Source of the DNA: Desulfobacterales bacterium
GTDB lineage: Bacteria > Desulfobacterota > Desulfobacteria > Desulfobacterales > BuS5
Length of the DNA stretch: 6,444 nt
Assembly: GCA_016735355.1 (NCBI GenBank)
Contig: JAERRQ010000011.1
Coordinates: 1-6,444, forward strand
Reading direction: 5' to 3'
Shown here: in pieces, positions 5,323 through 6,444 of the stretch
Position numbering within the stretch: position 1 is the first letter of the stretch
Layout of the letters: each line of letters opens with the position of its first letter
Position numbers and translations under genes: made by a program
The notes under the pieces: model-generated
Databases searched by the model: none
The model's input: the letters and a program-made list of their open reading frames with translations, nothing else
Told to the model about the DNA's origin: nothing

Positions 5323-6444
5323 CTATGAACAATGCTGAGAAAATGTGACAATAAATTCATTTTTGTCGGGTGTAAGCAGAAAAGAGCTGTTAAGGCCGGA
5401 TTCATTGCACAGCCTTTGTATCTTCAATAATCCTTTGCCTCTTCTTTCCATATATCCAAACCCGGATAAAAAAGAGGCGATCATCTGGTTGCGGGCAAAC
5501 TGTCTGTAATGCATATTTTCTAAAGTTAATGTATTCGCCAGTCCTCCAGGCGAACGGATTTCTATGGAGTCTTGAAAAACAAAAATTCGTACTGTGGATC
5601 CGGTTATTGTATAGTCCCTGTGACAGAGTGCGTTTACAATCCCTTCCCGCAATGCCTCCAGGGGATAAAGATATTTATCTTTGCGGCGGGCGTAATTTTC
5701 AAGAGAGTGATCCTGGGTAATGCTGAATTTAAAAAAAGCCATGGCATCTTCAATCAACTCACCAAGAGAGCCTTTCAGATCCTTTTCCCTTATAACCGGT
5801 GAAGCAGTGTTATTACCGGTATAAGCGCCGCAGAGGATTGTGCAGGAGGGGAAATATTTTTGCGGGTTTTTGCCAAACGCCAGCAGCGCGCCGAATGTCG
5901 GGTAATAGCATCCGTCAATATCGACTATTATTGATAGATTCAGGAGGTCATGAGTCAGGGCCCGCTCTTCTTCTCTATTGATCGGGCTTAAACCAAGCTT
6001 TGCCAGATAGGCATCGATTTTATACAAATCAATGCTTTCAGGTTTTGCTTTAAGCACAGGTGTTTCATCAAATTGCAAAATGTTTTTTTTCTGAAATAAC
6101 CTTAGAAGTTCCTGCTGGGTGGGAATCTGTTTGGTCGATCCGACCCTGATATAATACAACCCTTTAGCTGTGGAGCAGATTGTATCGCCCTTGGGAATGG
6201 TTACCGCAAATACGGGTTTGCCATCCACTATAACTCTTTCGAGAATTGGGATAATGGCAGGTTTTACATTATTCCTGCAAACATTGATTACAAATTCTTC
6301 AATATCTTTTCTTTGGCATCCGTCAACATTGCCATTATCATTCACCCCGATCAGGATTGTACCGCCTTCAAAATTGAAAAAAGATACAATTTCTTCGGAT
6401 AGTGAAGTGGGGTGTACGTCTTCGGTTTTGAATTCAATTTTTGA
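5323..6444 (-). CDS. AlbA_2 (Schlafen-like) / HATPase_c_4 protein, RecG-related putative transcriptional regulator, 5' partial
   Basis: The frame is open to the window end, giving 373 residues with a missing N-terminus. A GTG at 6345 lies inside the first domain and is not the true start. Residues about 1-115 form the AlbA_2 domain: IEFKTE (3-8), then EGGTILIGVNDNGNVDG (26-42) and GLYYIRVGSTKQIPT (95-109). The C-terminal part is the ATP-binding domain of the RecG-related family, with REGIVNALCHRDY (266-278), EIRSPGGL (295-302), RNQMIASFL (318-326) and MERRGKGLLKI (332-342). Proteins with this pairing are annotated as putative transcriptional regulators or RecG-like helicases, but lack the helicase motor. 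AlbA_2 suggests nucleic-acid binding, and relatives occur near defence and mobile genes. About 20-30 N-terminal residues are probably off the window. It is followed by a 186-base gap, so it may be a separate transcript from the MBL operon. Confidence 0.9.
   Translation of the reverse strand, partial: SKIEFKTEDVHPTSLSEEIVSFFNFEGGTILIGVNDNGNVDGCQRKDIEEFVINVCRNNVKPAIIPILERVIVDGKPVFAVTIPKGDTICSTAKGLYYIRVGSTKQIPTQQELLRLFQKKNILQFDETPVLKAKPESIDLYKIDAYLAKLGLSPINREEERALTHDLLNLSIIVDIDGCYYPTFGALLAFGKNPQKYFPSCTILCGAYTGNNTASPVIREKDLKGSLGELIEDAMAFFKFSITQDHSLENYARRKDKYLYPLEALREGIVNALCHRDYTITGSTVRIFVFQDSIEIRSPGGLANTLTLENMHYRQFARNQMIASFLSGFGYMERRGKGLLKIQRLCNESGLNSSFLLTPDKNEFIVTFSQHCS

Noticed and set aside
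5196..5405. 69-codon minus-strand ORF spanning the end of the AlbA_2-type gene and the gap
   Set aside because: Its first 83 bases are an out-of-frame reading of the ATP-binding gene; the tail has no motif and no clear ribosome site controls it.
6343..6345. GTG at 6345 as start of the AlbA_2-type gene
   Set aside because: The same frame continues upstream to the window end with the conserved EFK and EGGTILIG segments of the AlbA_2 domain, so the gene is 5' partial and not short.

Overview
The window looks like the edge of a contig from a Gram-negative, moderately AT-rich bacterium. The gene mix is a PEP-CTERM/exosortase-type FemAB protein beside a DegT-type aminotransferase, plus accessory AAA/PD-(D/E)XK, AlbA_2-type and GxxExxY genes. 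This fits Desulfobacterota (Desulfobacterales-like) best, but that is an inference from content, not a marker-based assignment. All convincing genes lie on the minus strand and are transcribed from right to left. No tRNA, rRNA, CRISPR array or classical IS transposase is visible, and no gene-free stretch exceeds 300 bases.

In transcription order: (1) 6444-5323, a 5'-truncated AlbA_2 / RecG-like ATP-binding protein; (2) a 186-bp gap holding a perfect 12-bp palindrome, a consensus -10 box and a 12-codon leader-like ORF; (3) 5136-3793, an MBL-fold/beta-CASP exonuclease-type hydrolase; (4) 3768-1984, a DUF1703-type AAA ATPase with a C-terminal PD-(D/E)XK nuclease domain; (5) 1984-911, a FemAB/GNAT protein of the PEP-CTERM-associated kind, whose start codon overlaps the stop of the ATPase; (6) 909-427, a 483-bp insert made of a GxxExxY gene between 31-bp inverted repeats; (7) 409-77, the N-terminal third of a DegT/DnrJ/EryC1/StrS aminotransferase, which breaks off at an A9 tract 76 bases from the window edge.

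The FemAB and aminotransferase genes probably belong to a surface-polysaccharide or exosortase locus that continues beyond the left edge. The other genes are accessory: a likely RNA-processing hydrolase and three families often found in mobile or defence contexts. The standout is the GxxExxY unit. Its paired terminal repeats sit exactly between the stop codon of one operon gene and the Shine-Dalgarno sequence of the next, and the start codon of its only gene overlaps one repeat. It looks like a very small single-gene mobile or domesticated cassette. The extreme left edge (poly-G, other homopolymers, broken aminotransferase) may be an assembly artefact and should be treated with caution.
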